Assembly: GCA_047618505.1 (NCBI GenBank)
Contig: JBLHLB010000036.1
Location: forward strand, 1-20,406
Reading direction: 5' to 3'
DNA: 20,406 nucleotides
From: JBLHLB01 sp047618505
GTDB taxonomy: Bacteria; Planctomycetota; UBA1135; GCA-002686595
Shown: one piece after another, positions 1 to 7,128 of the stretch
Numbering within the stretch: position 1 is the first letter of the stretch
Layout of the letters: each line of letters begins with the position of its first letter
Made by a program: the position numbers and the translations under genes
The notes under the pieces: model-generated
Database searches by the model: none
What the model was told of the DNA's origin: nothing
The model's input: the letters and a program-made list of their open reading frames with translations, nothing else

Positions 1-1
1 G

Positions 2-1558
2 ATCTACAGCTACCTCGCGGCGGGCACGTTTGATGTGAGCCTGACAACAACGGGGCCTGGTGGCTTCGACGGCGAAACGAAGGTGGGCTACATCACGGTG
101 ACTGAGCCTCCGCCTATTGCGGAATTCTCCAGCGACGTGACCCAAGGGCTAACCCCCCTGGATGTCCAATTCACAGACGCCACAACCGGGAGTGTCACGG
201 CCTGGGCTTGGGACTTTGGCGATGGCAACACTAGCACCGCGCAGTCACCGTCCCACAGCTACACTTTGGCGGGGACCTTTACGGTTGGCTTGACGTCAAC
301 GGGCCCAGGCGGGTCCGATGGCGAAACAAAGGTCGACTACATCCTGACTGTGGACACGCCTCCGACCGCTGACTTCACCAGTGATGTCACCAGCGGAGTT
401 GCACCACTGGATGTGCAGTTTACCGATGCCTCTGTGGGGCACGTCAGTTCCTGGGCCTGGGACTTTGGAGATGCCCTGGCGTCCACTGTCCAGGCTCCCC
501 TGCATACGTTCACCGCGGCCGGGACCTATACTGTCGCGTTGACCGTTGCGGGCGCTGGCGGAATGGACACGGTGACGAAAGTGGGCTTTATCATCGTTTC
601 GGAGCCGGCACCCGTTGCCGAGTTTGGTGCCGATGTCACGAGTGGGGACGCCCCTCTGGATGTGCAGTTCACCGATTTTTCCAGCGGTGTTGTGAACGCC
701 TGGAGTTGGGATCTTGGGGACGGCAACAGCTCGAGCCAGGAATCTCCCTTCCATAATTTTGGTGTCCCAGGCACCTACACGGTTGCGCTTACGGCGACGG
801 GCCCCGGTGGCGCAGACGTCGAGACTAAGGTTGATTACATCCTGGCTACCACACCGCCTGCGCCGGTGGCCGACTTCAGCGCTGATGTAACTGTGGGCAG
901 CGTACCGCTCTCGGTGCAGTTCAGCGATCTCACTACTGGCCAGGTGGATACCTGGGGCTGGGACTTTGGCGACGGCGGAAGCTCGACTCTCGCCAACCCC
1001 ACCTACATCTTCGCGACCATCGGAACCTATACGGTGACGTTGAGCTCGACGGGTTTGGGAGGCAGCGATATCGAGACGAAGGTGGCCTACATCATGGTCA
1101 CTCTTGGGCCTGGTGGATCCGGGGGCGGGGGTCTGCCCAACATTGGTGGCGCCGCCGGAACGGTTGTCGATCAATCGGAGACGACTGCGCGGATGACTCG
1201 GCGCAATGGCACGGGGGTGAACGCTCTCGTACTGAATGCCCTGGCTGCCCCAGTCCTTGGTGAAGACCTAACTTTCACTCTTGGTCTCGAGCCCTCTGAG
1301 GTGGCGGCTGTAGCGCTCTTCGTGAGCGACCGCTCACTTGCTCCCCAGAATCTGCCCACAGGGGAACTCCTAATTGATCCAGGCGGCGGACTGTTGTGGG
1401 TCGCCTCTGGACTGACATTGGGAGGCAATTTGCATCTAACTCAGCGCCTCCCCAATGATCTTTCCCTGGTGGGCCTCGAGGCCTTTGCCCAAGCACGCTT
1501 GGTCGAGCCCGGCGGCGTGCGCTGGAGCAACGCGGTCGATCTGGTCTTGGGCCACTAG
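2..1558 (+). CDS. secreted PKD-repeat protein, 5' truncated by window edge
   Basis: The frame is open from base 2, and its first residues (IYSYLAAGTFDV) are the end of a PKD repeat, so the gene starts upstream of the window. After the partial repeat come four full PKD domains of about 83 residues (roughly bases 110-355, 356-606, 607-856 and 865-1106). Each has the sandwich motif WAWDFGDG or a variant, and a TYTVALT-type strand. A Gly-rich linker (about 1107-1150) leads to a C-terminal domain of about 130 residues ending NAVDLVLGH. PKD domains are extracellular beta-sandwiches used for adhesion or as spacers in large surface proteins. The C-terminal domain resembles tails I recall on many secreted planctomycete proteins, possibly for sorting; this is inference. 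The TAG stop lies in the CTAG end of a palindromic element. Confidence 0.93.
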   Translation: MYSYLAAGTFDVSLTTTGPGGFDGETKVGYITVTEPPPIAEFSSDVTQGLTPLDVQFTDATTGSVTAWAWDFGDGNTSTAQSPSHSYTLAGTFTVGLTSTGPGGSDGETKVDYILTVDTPPTADFTSDVTSGVAPLDVQFTDASVGHVSSWAWDFGDALASTVQAPLHTFTAAGTYTVALTVAGAGGMDTVTKVGFIIVSEPAPVAEFGADVTSGDAPLDVQFTDFSSGVVNAWSWDLGDGNSSSQESPFHNFGVPGTYTVALTATGPGGADVETKVDYILATTPPAPVADFSADVTVGSVPLSVQFSDLTTGQVDTWGWDFGDGGSSTLANPTYIFATIGTYTVTLSSTGLGGSDIETKVAYIMVTLGPGGSGGGGLPNIGGAAGTVVDQSETTARMTRRNGTGVNALVLNALAAPVLGEDLTFTLGLEPSEVAAVALFVSDRSLAPQNLPTGELLIDPGGGLLWVASGLTLGGNLHLTQRLPNDLSLVGLEAFAQARLVEPGGVRWSNAVDLVLGH

Positions 1559-1720
1559 CAGCCCGTTGAAAAACAGCAACTCCTCGCTCGGCCCCCACAA
1601 ATCGCCTGGCTGCGTTGTCGGAACCACCCGTGTAGGTACAGCTACGCGGAGAACCCGACGCCTTGCCAGGCAATTTGTGGAGACCAACCGAGAAGCTGCT
1701 GTTTTTCAACGGACTGCTAG
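1555..1720 (+). repeat. palindromic MITE-like element, copy 1
   Basis: This 166-bp near-palindrome is centred on GTAC near 1638. Its two arms match at 23 of the outer 24 bases (CTAGCAG, then Y, then CCGTTGAAAAACAGCA) and stay similar inward to about 55 bases. It is identical over its full length to 7125-7290. Both ends are CTAG, as expected if a CTAG target had its TA duplicated on insertion. The left CTAG contains the TAG stop of the PKD gene. No transposase is encoded. It is most likely a non-autonomous mobile element or a REP/BIME-like repeat. As RNA it would fold into one long hairpin in the 3' region of the PKD mRNA and could act as a terminator or stability element. Confidence 0.9.
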
Positions 1721-1825
1721 CGAGGCTCTCGCTGTCCACTCACCGCGCAGCTCCTTTCGGGGGGCTGGGCCAAGAGTGAGGCCGGGGGTCTTGCCTTTGG
1801 CGCCCAGGCTCCCCAATCTTTGGGC

Positions 1826-2203
1826 ATGGAGACGCTCACCTTTGAGGATCTATGCACGTTAGAGCCGCGCCTGCGCGAGCTAGAGGTGCGCATGGCCGCA
1901 GTAGGTGACCCGGGCAGCGGCACCTTCTTCTGCTCTAATTTCGTATGGCTTCCACTGAACGCCGACCTCAGGGACTTGGTGGGGACGGCCCGCCGGCGAT
2001 CGATGGATGCGGATGGTGGCACGAATCTCAGTGAGGAAGATCTGAGATGCTTGTACAGCAGCGTCTGCTATGAGACCGCCTACATCGTTCTCTCGAAGCT
2101 GCTACCTCCCTGTCGTGACTGCGGGTGCCGCCTATTCGAACCCTTCCAAAAGGCCCAGGTCGGTGAGGCGGTGAAGCACGGCAAGCGGAGCGTCTCAAGC
2201 TAG
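1826..2203 (+). CDS. hypothetical 125-aa protein with Cys cluster
   Basis: I do not recognise the family. The protein is 125 residues long, acidic near the N-terminus and basic at the end. Its Cys-rich stretch PPCRDCGC (residues 95-101) could bind a metal, and it has further Cys at 10, 36, 75 and 81. There is no signal peptide or membrane segment. ATG 1826 is preferred over an in-frame TTG at 1820; no clear Shine-Dalgarno is visible. It follows the palindromic element and runs tail to tail into a methyltransferase gene, with both stop codons sharing one CTAG at 2200-2203. An overlapping minus-strand frame (1717-2022) is Ser/Arg/Pro-rich and looks like a shadow. Reality of the gene is moderately supported by composition. 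Confidence 0.68.
   Translation: METLTFEDLCTLEPRLRELEVRMAAVGDPGSGTFFCSNFVWLPLNADLRDLVGTARRRSMDADGGTNLSEEDLRCLYSSVCYETAYIVLSKLLPPCRDCGCRLFEPFQKAQVGEAVKHGKRSVSS
2200..2203. other. shared CTAG serving as stop codon on both strands
   Basis: The palindrome CTAG ends two convergent genes. Read on the plus strand, TAG at 2201-2203 stops the 125-aa gene. Read on the minus strand, TAG at 2202-2200 stops the methyltransferase gene. It is also an unoccupied example of the kind of site next to which the palindromic elements sit. Confidence 0.85.
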
Positions 2204-3030
2204 GCAGGGCGTCGCCGCCCGCGCTTGCGCAGGACTAGGAGGCAGTCCAGCTGCTCGTCGTTCAGGGCCCGCGGTTCCTCCAGGGAAAGCCCGAAGTCAT
2301 AGGTCTGCACATGCTCGAAAGCCGGAACGCTGGAGATCAGCCTGCGCAGTTGTCGCGCGTCGTAGGTCCGAAAAGTCCAGTTGGTTTCCATGCGGTGTTT
2401 ACGGCCCTGCTCTTCGATCGCTAGTCGTGAGCGAATGCGTTCGGTGCGGGCGCGCTTGTCCGCTGGCCAACCCTGGATATTGCAGACCACACGGGTGCCA
2501 TCGCGGGTACCCACCCAACGCTCCCGTTCAGGGCGGTCGTTAGCGTATTCCGTCAGGTGTAACCCGAGAACGTAGAGTCCACCGGGGAGCAAGCTTTTGG
2601 CCACGCGCTCAAGGTGCGAGCGCGCTCCCTCCTCTGTTTGCACATACTTGAATGTGCTGACAAGGCAATGGGCCAATTCGTATGTTTCACTGACCGGGAA
2701 GTCCTCCAGGCGGGCTGCAAACAGGCGCTTCTTTAGTCCGCGTGTGGTCAGCTTCTCTTCCTTAAAACGCTTGCGAGCGTAGGCCAGCATGTCTTCAGAG
2801 AGGTCGAACCCCGTGGTCTTCCAGCCCCGGCGTGCGAACTCCAGCATCAGCCGTCCGCTTCCGCAGGCCGGTTCAAGGACGCGCTGCAAACTCCGACCCT
2901 CGAGTGTTGCGTGACGCGCGAAGATGGCCTCTAGGAAGTTAACCTCGAGCTCTGTTTCATCGTCGAACACGATGTCGTAGTAGTGGGGGGAAGCGTACCA
3001 ATCGACATCATTGAAACTTGTGGCGGCCAT
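2200..3030 (-). CDS. class I SAM-dependent methyltransferase
   Basis: This 276-residue cytoplasmic protein has a Rossmann-type methyltransferase fold. Motif I is VLEPACGSGR (residues 51-60), with the acidic strand-2 loop FDLSEDML (75-82), strand 4 as ELAHCLVSTFKY and motif-III-like LLPGGLYVLGL. The N-terminal YYDIVFDDETELEVNFL is typical of a broad, poorly characterised methyltransferase group. The substrate cannot be read from sequence. ATG 3030 is chosen because the conserved region begins shortly after; an in-frame GTG at 3057 would add nine residues. It lies downstream of palindromic copy 3 on the same strand, so transcription from 3670 would have to pass the element to reach it. It is convergent with the 125-aa gene and shares its CTAG stop. 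Confidence 0.9.
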   Translation of the reverse strand: MAATSFNDVDWYASPHYYDIVFDDETELEVNFLEAIFARHATLEGRSLQRVLEPACGSGRLMLEFARRGWKTTGFDLSEDMLAYARKRFKEEKLTTRGLKKRLFAARLEDFPVSETYELAHCLVSTFKYVQTEEGARSHLERVAKSLLPGGLYVLGLHLTEYANDRPERERWVGTRDGTRVVCNIQGWPADKRARTERIRSRLAIEEQGRKHRMETNWTFRTYDARQLRRLISSVPAFEHVQTYDFGLSLEEPRALNDEQLDCLLVLRKRGRRRPA

Positions 3031-3100
3031 GGCCGCAGCCTGTCCGAATGACCGCACCGCCTCAAGTCCCGAGGCAGCAAATCTGCCCAGTCACGGACGA

Positions 3101-3293
3101 CTAGCAGACCGCCCGAAAAACAGCAGCTTCCCGAATGGTCTCCCGGGATCGCCTGGAAGGCGACAGGTTCCCCACGTAGCTGTACTTATACAGGTGCTTC
3201 TGACACAGGTGGTTCTAGCAACGCAGGCAGGCAATTCGTTGGGCCGAACGGAGAGCCGAGCGGGGAGCTGCTATTCTTCGGGCGGGCTGCTAG
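3101..3293 (-). repeat. palindromic MITE-like element, copy 3 (diverged, inverted)
   Basis: This 193-bp element is related to the copies at 1555 and 7125 but lies in reverse orientation and is clearly diverged. Its ends match each other over about 30 bases (CTAGCAG, then M, then CCGCCCGAARAAYAGCAGCT) and both terminate in CTAG. The core shares CGTAGCTGTAC, GCCTGG and CAACGCAG with the reverse complement of the other copies. Part of the extra length is an internal near-repeat of ACAGGTGnTTCT at about 3194-3224. The right-hand CTAG (3290-3293) contains the TAG stop of the minus-strand gene 3290-3670. Relative to the gene it terminates, it is oriented like copies 1 and 2. Confidence 0.8.
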
Positions 3294-3670
3294 CGGCGAC
3301 CAAAGCCGCCCTGCCAACCGCCGGAACCAAAACGCGTTTGGTTCGCGCTCAAGCCAGTACGCTTACGCCGCGTGGGGAACCCGTGTCCACCGATCCGCGA
3401 AGTCTGGGTGTTTGTCGACCGCCGGCCAGTTGCCCAACGTGCATTAGATATTCGACCGTCATCGCGGTTCCAAACCCTGGCCGCACTCACGGAGATCTCT
3501 CTGAAGGCCTTGCCGGCCTTGACGTTGCGGTTGCCTGTTAGGCGCTCGGGTGCCGCATCGGCCTCCGGCAGTTGGACCACGCGGGAAATCTCCGCCAGGA
3601 TCAGCTTGATCGGCCTGTACCAGAGGGGCGCGCTGAGCAGCACGATCAGGAGTTTGATGGCGGTCTCCAT
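3290..3670 (-). CDS. small membrane protein with basic Gly-rich tail (paralogue 1)
   Basis: I do not recognise this 126-residue protein. Residues 4-30 are hydrophobic (IKLLIVLLSAPLWYRPIKLIL) and probably a membrane segment. The remainder is basic and low in hydrophobics, ending GGWQGGFGRR. The N-terminus resembles that of the upstream gene 3792-4175: K-x-LIV-x-L-x-x-PLW is followed in both by an EI about ten residues on, and both proteins end in an Arg/Gly-rich tail. The two are therefore probably tandem paralogues in one transcript, 121 bp apart. The TAG stop lies inside the end of palindromic copy 3. A long plus-strand frame (3372-4193) opposes both genes. I prefer the minus strand because of the paralogy, but coding status is not certain. 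Confidence 0.6.
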   Translation of the reverse strand: METAIKLLIVLLSAPLWYRPIKLILAEISRVVQLPEADAAPERLTGNRNVKAGKAFREISVSAARVWNRDDGRISNARWATGRRSTNTQTSRIGGHGFPTRRKRTGLSANQTRFGSGGWQGGFGRR

Positions 3671-3791
3671 GGGGAAGCGCTCATCGTCTCGGTACGCGCT
3701 CGATCTTGACCGACAGCGTTCTTGCCCCCGAAACCTTGAAAGAAGTTCGTGGGTCGGGGGCCCCCAGGTGGGAATCGATCAGTGGCTAGAC

Positions 3792-4175
3792 TTAGAAGCC
3801 GCGCCGTCGGGGCGCGCCACTGGTCGCGGGCCGCGTGCGTCCGGGGAAATTACCTCCACGCTGGGTCTGGGCCTGATCTTGCCGCTGACCACCGCGCGGC
3901 GCCTGGGAAGGAATCACATCGTTCTGCTGGGGAGCTCCCGGACCGCGACGCTTTACAAGCGGGATGTTGACCCAGGGATCGAGGCCAGCGGGGCGTCGCC
4001 CGATGGGCTTCTTCTCGAGGTGCCCATAGACGCCGCCCTCGGGCGACATCGCCAACTGGATTTCCTGCCACATGACCCTCATCACCGGACCCCAGAGGGG
4101 ATACGTGAGGAACACGATCAGGAATTTCAGATAGCTTTCGGTGCTCCCCAAGCTGTCCCAGAAGTCATCAGGCAT
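3792..4175 (-). CDS. small membrane protein with basic Gln/Gly-rich tail (paralogue 2)
   Basis: The protein has 127 residues from ATG 4175. It has a hydrophobic segment YLKFLIVFLTYPLWGPVMRVMW (about residues 14-35), then EIQLAMSPEGG. The tail is disordered-looking, rich in Arg, Gln, Gly and Pro, and ends GAPRRRGF. No known family was recognised. The shared K-F-LIV-x-L-x-x-PLW segment and basic tail relate it to the next gene downstream (3290-3670). An in-frame ATG at 4247 would add 24 residues but would overlap the start of the divergent glycosidase (4240), leaving no room for promoters, so 4175 is preferred. The tail could contact nucleic acid or polyanionic envelope polymers; this is inference from composition only. 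Confidence 0.65.
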   Translation of the reverse strand: MPDDFWDSLGSTESYLKFLIVFLTYPLWGPVMRVMWQEIQLAMSPEGGVYGHLEKKPIGRRPAGLDPWVNIPLVKRRGPGAPQQNDVIPSQAPRGGQRQDQAQTQRGGNFPGRTRPATSGAPRRRGF

Positions 4176-4239
4176 AGATTCAAGCTTCGCTGACAGATTC
4201 GAATACGGCAAGGTGCATTCACCGACTTCGCCGGGATCA

Positions 4240-5418
4240 ATGAACATCCATTCAACAAGACGCGCTATTCATGCCTGCGTACGGCGTGCCGGAACTTCTT
4301 TCACCGGCCTGGTTGTGTGCTGCGCGGGCCTGTGGCTGCTCTTGTTTTCCCCGCTAGGTCAGAATGTGGAGGAGGGGGTGGAAGCAAGGGTTGCGCCTGC
4401 TTCGGAGGCGGAATTGGTTAGGGGCGTGACAATCTCCTGCCAGACCTGGGGCAAGGAGTGGGGCAGTGAGGGCTTTAGACGTGAACTCCTCGACCTGCGC
4501 GGGTTGGGTGCAAACTGGATTGCGATTCACCCCTACGCGCGCATCGACGGCAGCGGGAAGGTGAGTTGGCGCGATATGGATTCGGAGGAGGCGCCCCGGT
4601 GGCTGACCGGCCCCATTGCAGACGCCCACGACCTTGGTATGCAATTGATGGTGAAGCCGCACCTGGCTTACTGGGGTAGCCCTTTCAGTTGGCGCGGTGC
4701 AATTGAGTTTTCCGAGCCCGAGGCGCGCACCCGTTTTTGGAAGGACTATCGCCGTTGGATTCTTGAGTTGGCGCGGGCCACCACTGGCGCGGACGCCTTC
4801 GTTGTTGGTACTGAGCTGGACCTTCTCTTGGGAGATGAGAGCCAGTGGCGAGCCTTGATCGCTGATGTGCGCGAGGTGACGGATGCCAAGCTCACCTACG
4901 CGGCCAACTGGACAGACTTCGAGCGCGTGCCCTTTTGGGATGCCTTGGATGCTATCGGTGTCCAGGCCTATTTCCCCTTGGTTGTTCTACCGCCTGAATC
5001 CGGTGCTGGAGACGGCTCCGACTTGGCCGAAGCCCCTTCGGTCCCCGCACGGGGGGCACTTCCGGATGTAGAAACTCTGCGTGCTGGTTGGACGCGAGCC
5101 CTTAGGCCGCTACGCAGCATTCATAACCAAACGGGCAAGCCCGTGATCTTCACGGAATTGGGCTATGACTGTTCGCTGCTGGCCGCCCTGGAGCCCTGGA
5201 AGGACGAAGGGGCTCCCAGGGAGGTACGCGCCGAGGCGGAGGTTCTACAGGAGCGTTGCTACAACCTGGCCCTTGAGGTGCTCGCTGAAGAACAGGCCTG
5301 GCTTCGCGGCGCCTTCCTTTGGAAGTGGTTCGTGGGTGAACCCTGGCGTGGCGATACAAGCTTCTATGTGGATCGCGCCCCACTGCGCGCGATCATGCGC
5401 TCCCACTGGGTTCGCTAG
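4240..5418 (+). CDS. membrane-anchored GH113-like glycoside hydrolase
   Basis: The 392-residue protein begins with a basic stretch and one hydrophobic segment (about residues 18-38, TGLVVCCAGLWLLLF), a signal anchor or signal peptide. A TIM-barrel domain follows, starting VRGVTISCQTWGKEW. GH113 enzymes are retaining beta-mannanases and related glycosidases. Two glutamates fit the family pattern: E192 in VVGTELD at the end of strand 4 (acid/base) and E306 in VIFTELGY at strand 7 (nucleophile). Other family-like pieces are WIAIHPYARIDGSGKVSW and MVKPHLAYWG. ATG 4240 is chosen because the frame upstream lacks any signal-like feature. It is divergent from the two small membrane-protein genes. The substrate is not readable; a beta-mannan or other exopolysaccharide is plausible. 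Confidence 0.85.
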   Translation: MNIHSTRRAIHACVRRAGTSFTGLVVCCAGLWLLLFSPLGQNVEEGVEARVAPASEAELVRGVTISCQTWGKEWGSEGFRRELLDLRGLGANWIAIHPYARIDGSGKVSWRDMDSEEAPRWLTGPIADAHDLGMQLMVKPHLAYWGSPFSWRGAIEFSEPEARTRFWKDYRRWILELARATTGADAFVVGTELDLLLGDESQWRALIADVREVTDAKLTYAANWTDFERVPFWDALDAIGVQAYFPLVVLPPESGAGDGSDLAEAPSVPARGALPDVETLRAGWTRALRPLRSIHNQTGKPVIFTELGYDCSLLAALEPWKDEGAPREVRAEAEVLQERCYNLALEVLAEEQAWLRGAFLWKWFVGEPWRGDTSFYVDRAPLRAIMRSHWVR

Positions 5419-5518
5419 GGGAGTCCCGCGGGCACGGATTTAGGGCACGTAACCAACGAGTCTCAAACAATCCCGGTCAAGCACGGTGACGCGGGGCCAG
5501 GTGACTCAGCGCAAGCGA

Positions 5519-5743
5519 TTAGGAAGTGGGCTCAGCCGGGGCTTCGAGCCCATCGCGATCAAAGCGTCCCGCGCTGTCCGCCTGTCGTTCCCCGCAGCGC
5601 TTGCACTCCTGATAGTGCTGCACGTCATCGCTCTTTGAAGAGGCGGTGAGGACGTGTCCTTCCTTTGTCGTGTTCCACTGGGGCTCGGGGGCTTCAGTCA
5701 CGGGCAGCCAGGTGTGGCCAAAGATGCGGCAGAAAACGTTCAT
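5519..5743 (-). CDS. small CxxxxGH...CxxC putative zinc-binding protein
   Basis: This 74-residue soluble protein opens MNVFCRIFGHTW and later has YQECKRCGE. C5, H10, C47 and C50 could form a zinc site, a layout common in very short uncharacterised bacterial proteins. The C-terminus is acidic and Pro/Ala-rich. There is no clear Shine-Dalgarno, but the start is fixed by the conserved-looking N-terminus. It lies alone between the glycosidase (convergent) and the NTF2-like gene upstream on the same strand, from which it is separated by about 90 bp. Function unknown. Confidence 0.72.
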   Translation of the reverse strand: MNVFCRIFGHTWLPVTEAPEPQWNTTKEGHVLTASSKSDDVQHYQECKRCGERQADSAGRFDRDGLEAPAEPTS

Positions 5744-5833
5744 CGGTGATTCGTGGCCCGCGGGGGGGCCCTAACGGGCTGGATTCGAATGACGAGCCCA
5801 AGTTCTAAGGGCAGGCGGGCGAGGCGGCAAGGA

Positions 5834-6235
5834 TCATCGCCGGACGGATCCCCAGGGCACGGGGGTGGCGACGGAAACTATCTCCCAGCCCCTGCCTGAG
5901 TCCCGGAGCTGGAAGGAGCGAGTCGAGCCAGAGTTTAATTCGGTGGCTTCACCGGAGCCAGGGCCCCCGTAGATGCTCCAAACATGTGCAAGGCGGCCCC
6001 TCACCTGAAGCTCACGCTGTGTCTCCCGCCCGGCGCCGGTCGTGTCGAGATAGTAGGTATCAATCAGCGCGTCAATCGCCCCCTGGGCCTGGAAATCGGG
6101 CGGTTCGGCTGTGAATCTTTCCGGCTGCAATCCGGCCGCGCGGGTCTCGACAGCGATGTTGGGAGTCCAAACGAAAACTGCCGTGGCCAGGATAATCGGT
6201 AGGACGACGAGGGAGAGGATTGAAGATCGAGGCAT
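5834..6235 (-). CDS. N-terminally anchored NTF2-like (SnoaL/DUF4440-type) protein
   Basis: Starting at ATG 6235 the protein has 133 residues. It has one hydrophobic segment (about 5-23, ILSLVVLPIILATAVFVW) followed by an extracytoplasmic domain. The end of that domain (RGRLAHVWSIYG, RSFQLRDSGRGWEIVSVATP) reads like the C-terminal strands of NTF2-like/DUF4440 proteins. The fold forms a small cone-shaped pocket and is used for ligand binding or catalysis. An in-frame ATG at 6298 would add 21 residues; residues further upstream in the frame are not protein-like. It is divergent from the DUF2270 gene, leaving about 150 bp for promoters. The NTF2 assignment rests on the last 60 residues and is moderate. 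Confidence 0.7.
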   Translation of the reverse strand: MPRSSILSLVVLPIILATAVFVWTPNIAVETRAAGLQPERFTAEPPDFQAQGAIDALIDTYYLDTTGAGRETQRELQVRGRLAHVWSIYGGPGSGEATELNSGSTRSFQLRDSGRGWEIVSVATPVPWGSVRR

Positions 6236-6378
6236 TCTGCAGGGCAAGGTGTGGGGGCAGTCCCCGAGCCAGGGTCTCGGCTTTGGGCTCACTTTCATCG
6301 AGGTTGGTTTCTCGAAGGGGATGAAGCAAGGGTTGATGTGGCATCTCGGTGGAACGTGGCGAGTTTGGTTCGCAGAAT

Positions 6379-6383
6379 GGAGG
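6379..6383 (+). promoter_or_regulatory. Shine-Dalgarno GGAGG of the DUF2270 gene
   Basis: GGAGG lies four bases before ATG 6388 and fixes that start. It is one of the few strong Shine-Dalgarno sites in this window, where most genes lack an obvious one. Confidence 0.75.
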
Positions 6384-6387
6384 ATAG

Positions 6388-7128
6388 ATGTACCCCTCCA
6401 CGCCCAGCTCCGATCCGACACCGGAATCAGTACCTGATCCGAATTTCCCTGACCGCGCGGACTATGAGTCCACCCCGGTCTCTCGGCAGGAATACGTATC
6501 TGCCATGGTGCACCTCTACAGGGGCGAGCTCTACCGTGCGACCCAGTGGCGTATTCGGCTAGACACAACGACGAATTGGGCGGTCATCACGACCGCGGCT
6601 TTGCTCTCGCTTTCCTTCGGGGAGGCTGCGCACTCCCACTGGATACTCTTGGTAGGCGTGGCGCTTGTGGCCATGTTTTGGGTCTTTGAGTCCCGGCGCT
6701 TTCGCTACTGCGACATGTGGTACACGCGCCTACGATTGATTGAGGAGAACTTCTACGGTCCCCTGCTGCGACGCGATCCGCGTTCGCCAGAGAGGGGCTG
6801 GGGCGAGACGATCGCCGATGATCTCCTGCACCCTAGCTTCAAGATCACACGTGGTCAGGCCCTGCGCCAGCGATTCGTGCGCAACTACTGGGCTATCTTC
6901 GCGGTGCTGCTCTTTGCCTGGGCGCTCAAGCTGTTTCTCTCACCTGTCCCCGCAGATGACTGGAGCCAGGTGCAGGGGCGCCTTGCAATGGGGATCCTAC
7001 CCTGGTGGATACCCATCTGCTACGTGTCGGTTCTGCTGACTTACTTCACCGGATTGATCGCTCTAGTTCCCCCCATCAGCCGGGATCACCACCACGGCAC
7101 GCCAAGTCCACCCGCTCCGCAGTTCTAG
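6388..7128 (+). CDS. DUF2270 family integral membrane protein
   Basis: The 246-residue protein matches DUF2270 in its core. It has HLYRGELYRATQWRIRLDTT leading into membrane segment 1 (NWAVITTAALLSLSF), segment 2 (WILLVGVALVAMFWVF), the basic loop ESRRFRYCDMWYTRLRLIEENFY, a soluble loop, and two further segments (about 170-187 and 205-228). The N-terminal 35 residues are acidic and Pro-rich, and the tail is His/Pro-rich. The family is conserved in many bacteria without a known role. The start is set by GGAGG four bases upstream. The TAG stop is inside the terminal CTAG of palindromic copy 2, and the gene faces the four-gene peptidase operon. Confidence 0.88.
   Translation: MYPSTPSSDPTPESVPDPNFPDRADYESTPVSRQEYVSAMVHLYRGELYRATQWRIRLDTTTNWAVITTAALLSLSFGEAAHSHWILLVGVALVAMFWVFESRRFRYCDMWYTRLRLIEENFYGPLLRRDPRSPERGWGETIADDLLHPSFKITRGQALRQRFVRNYWAIFAVLLFAWALKLFLSPVPADDWSQVQGRLAMGILPWWIPICYVSVLLTYFTGLIALVPPISRDHHHGTPSPPAPQF

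Noticed and set aside
296..1174. 292-aa minus-strand open frame inside the PKD gene
   Set aside because: It is antisense to clear PKD repeats, and its Arg/Gly/His-rich composition reflects the opposite strand of a GC-rich repeat.
1275..1862. Open frames on both strands running through palindromic copy 1
   Set aside because: They are caused by the repeat; matching frames recur at copy 2 (7063-7486) with identical peptide pieces, and nothing resembles a protein family.
3372..4193. 273-aa plus-strand open frame
   Set aside because: It is Ser/Arg/Leu-rich and family-less, and it opposes two minus-strand genes that resemble each other. Kept only as a fallback if those two prove non-coding.
5743..5835. 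GGATTCGAAT near 5778 as a possible tRNA T-arm
   Set aside because: No acceptor, D-arm or anticodon stem could be built around it.
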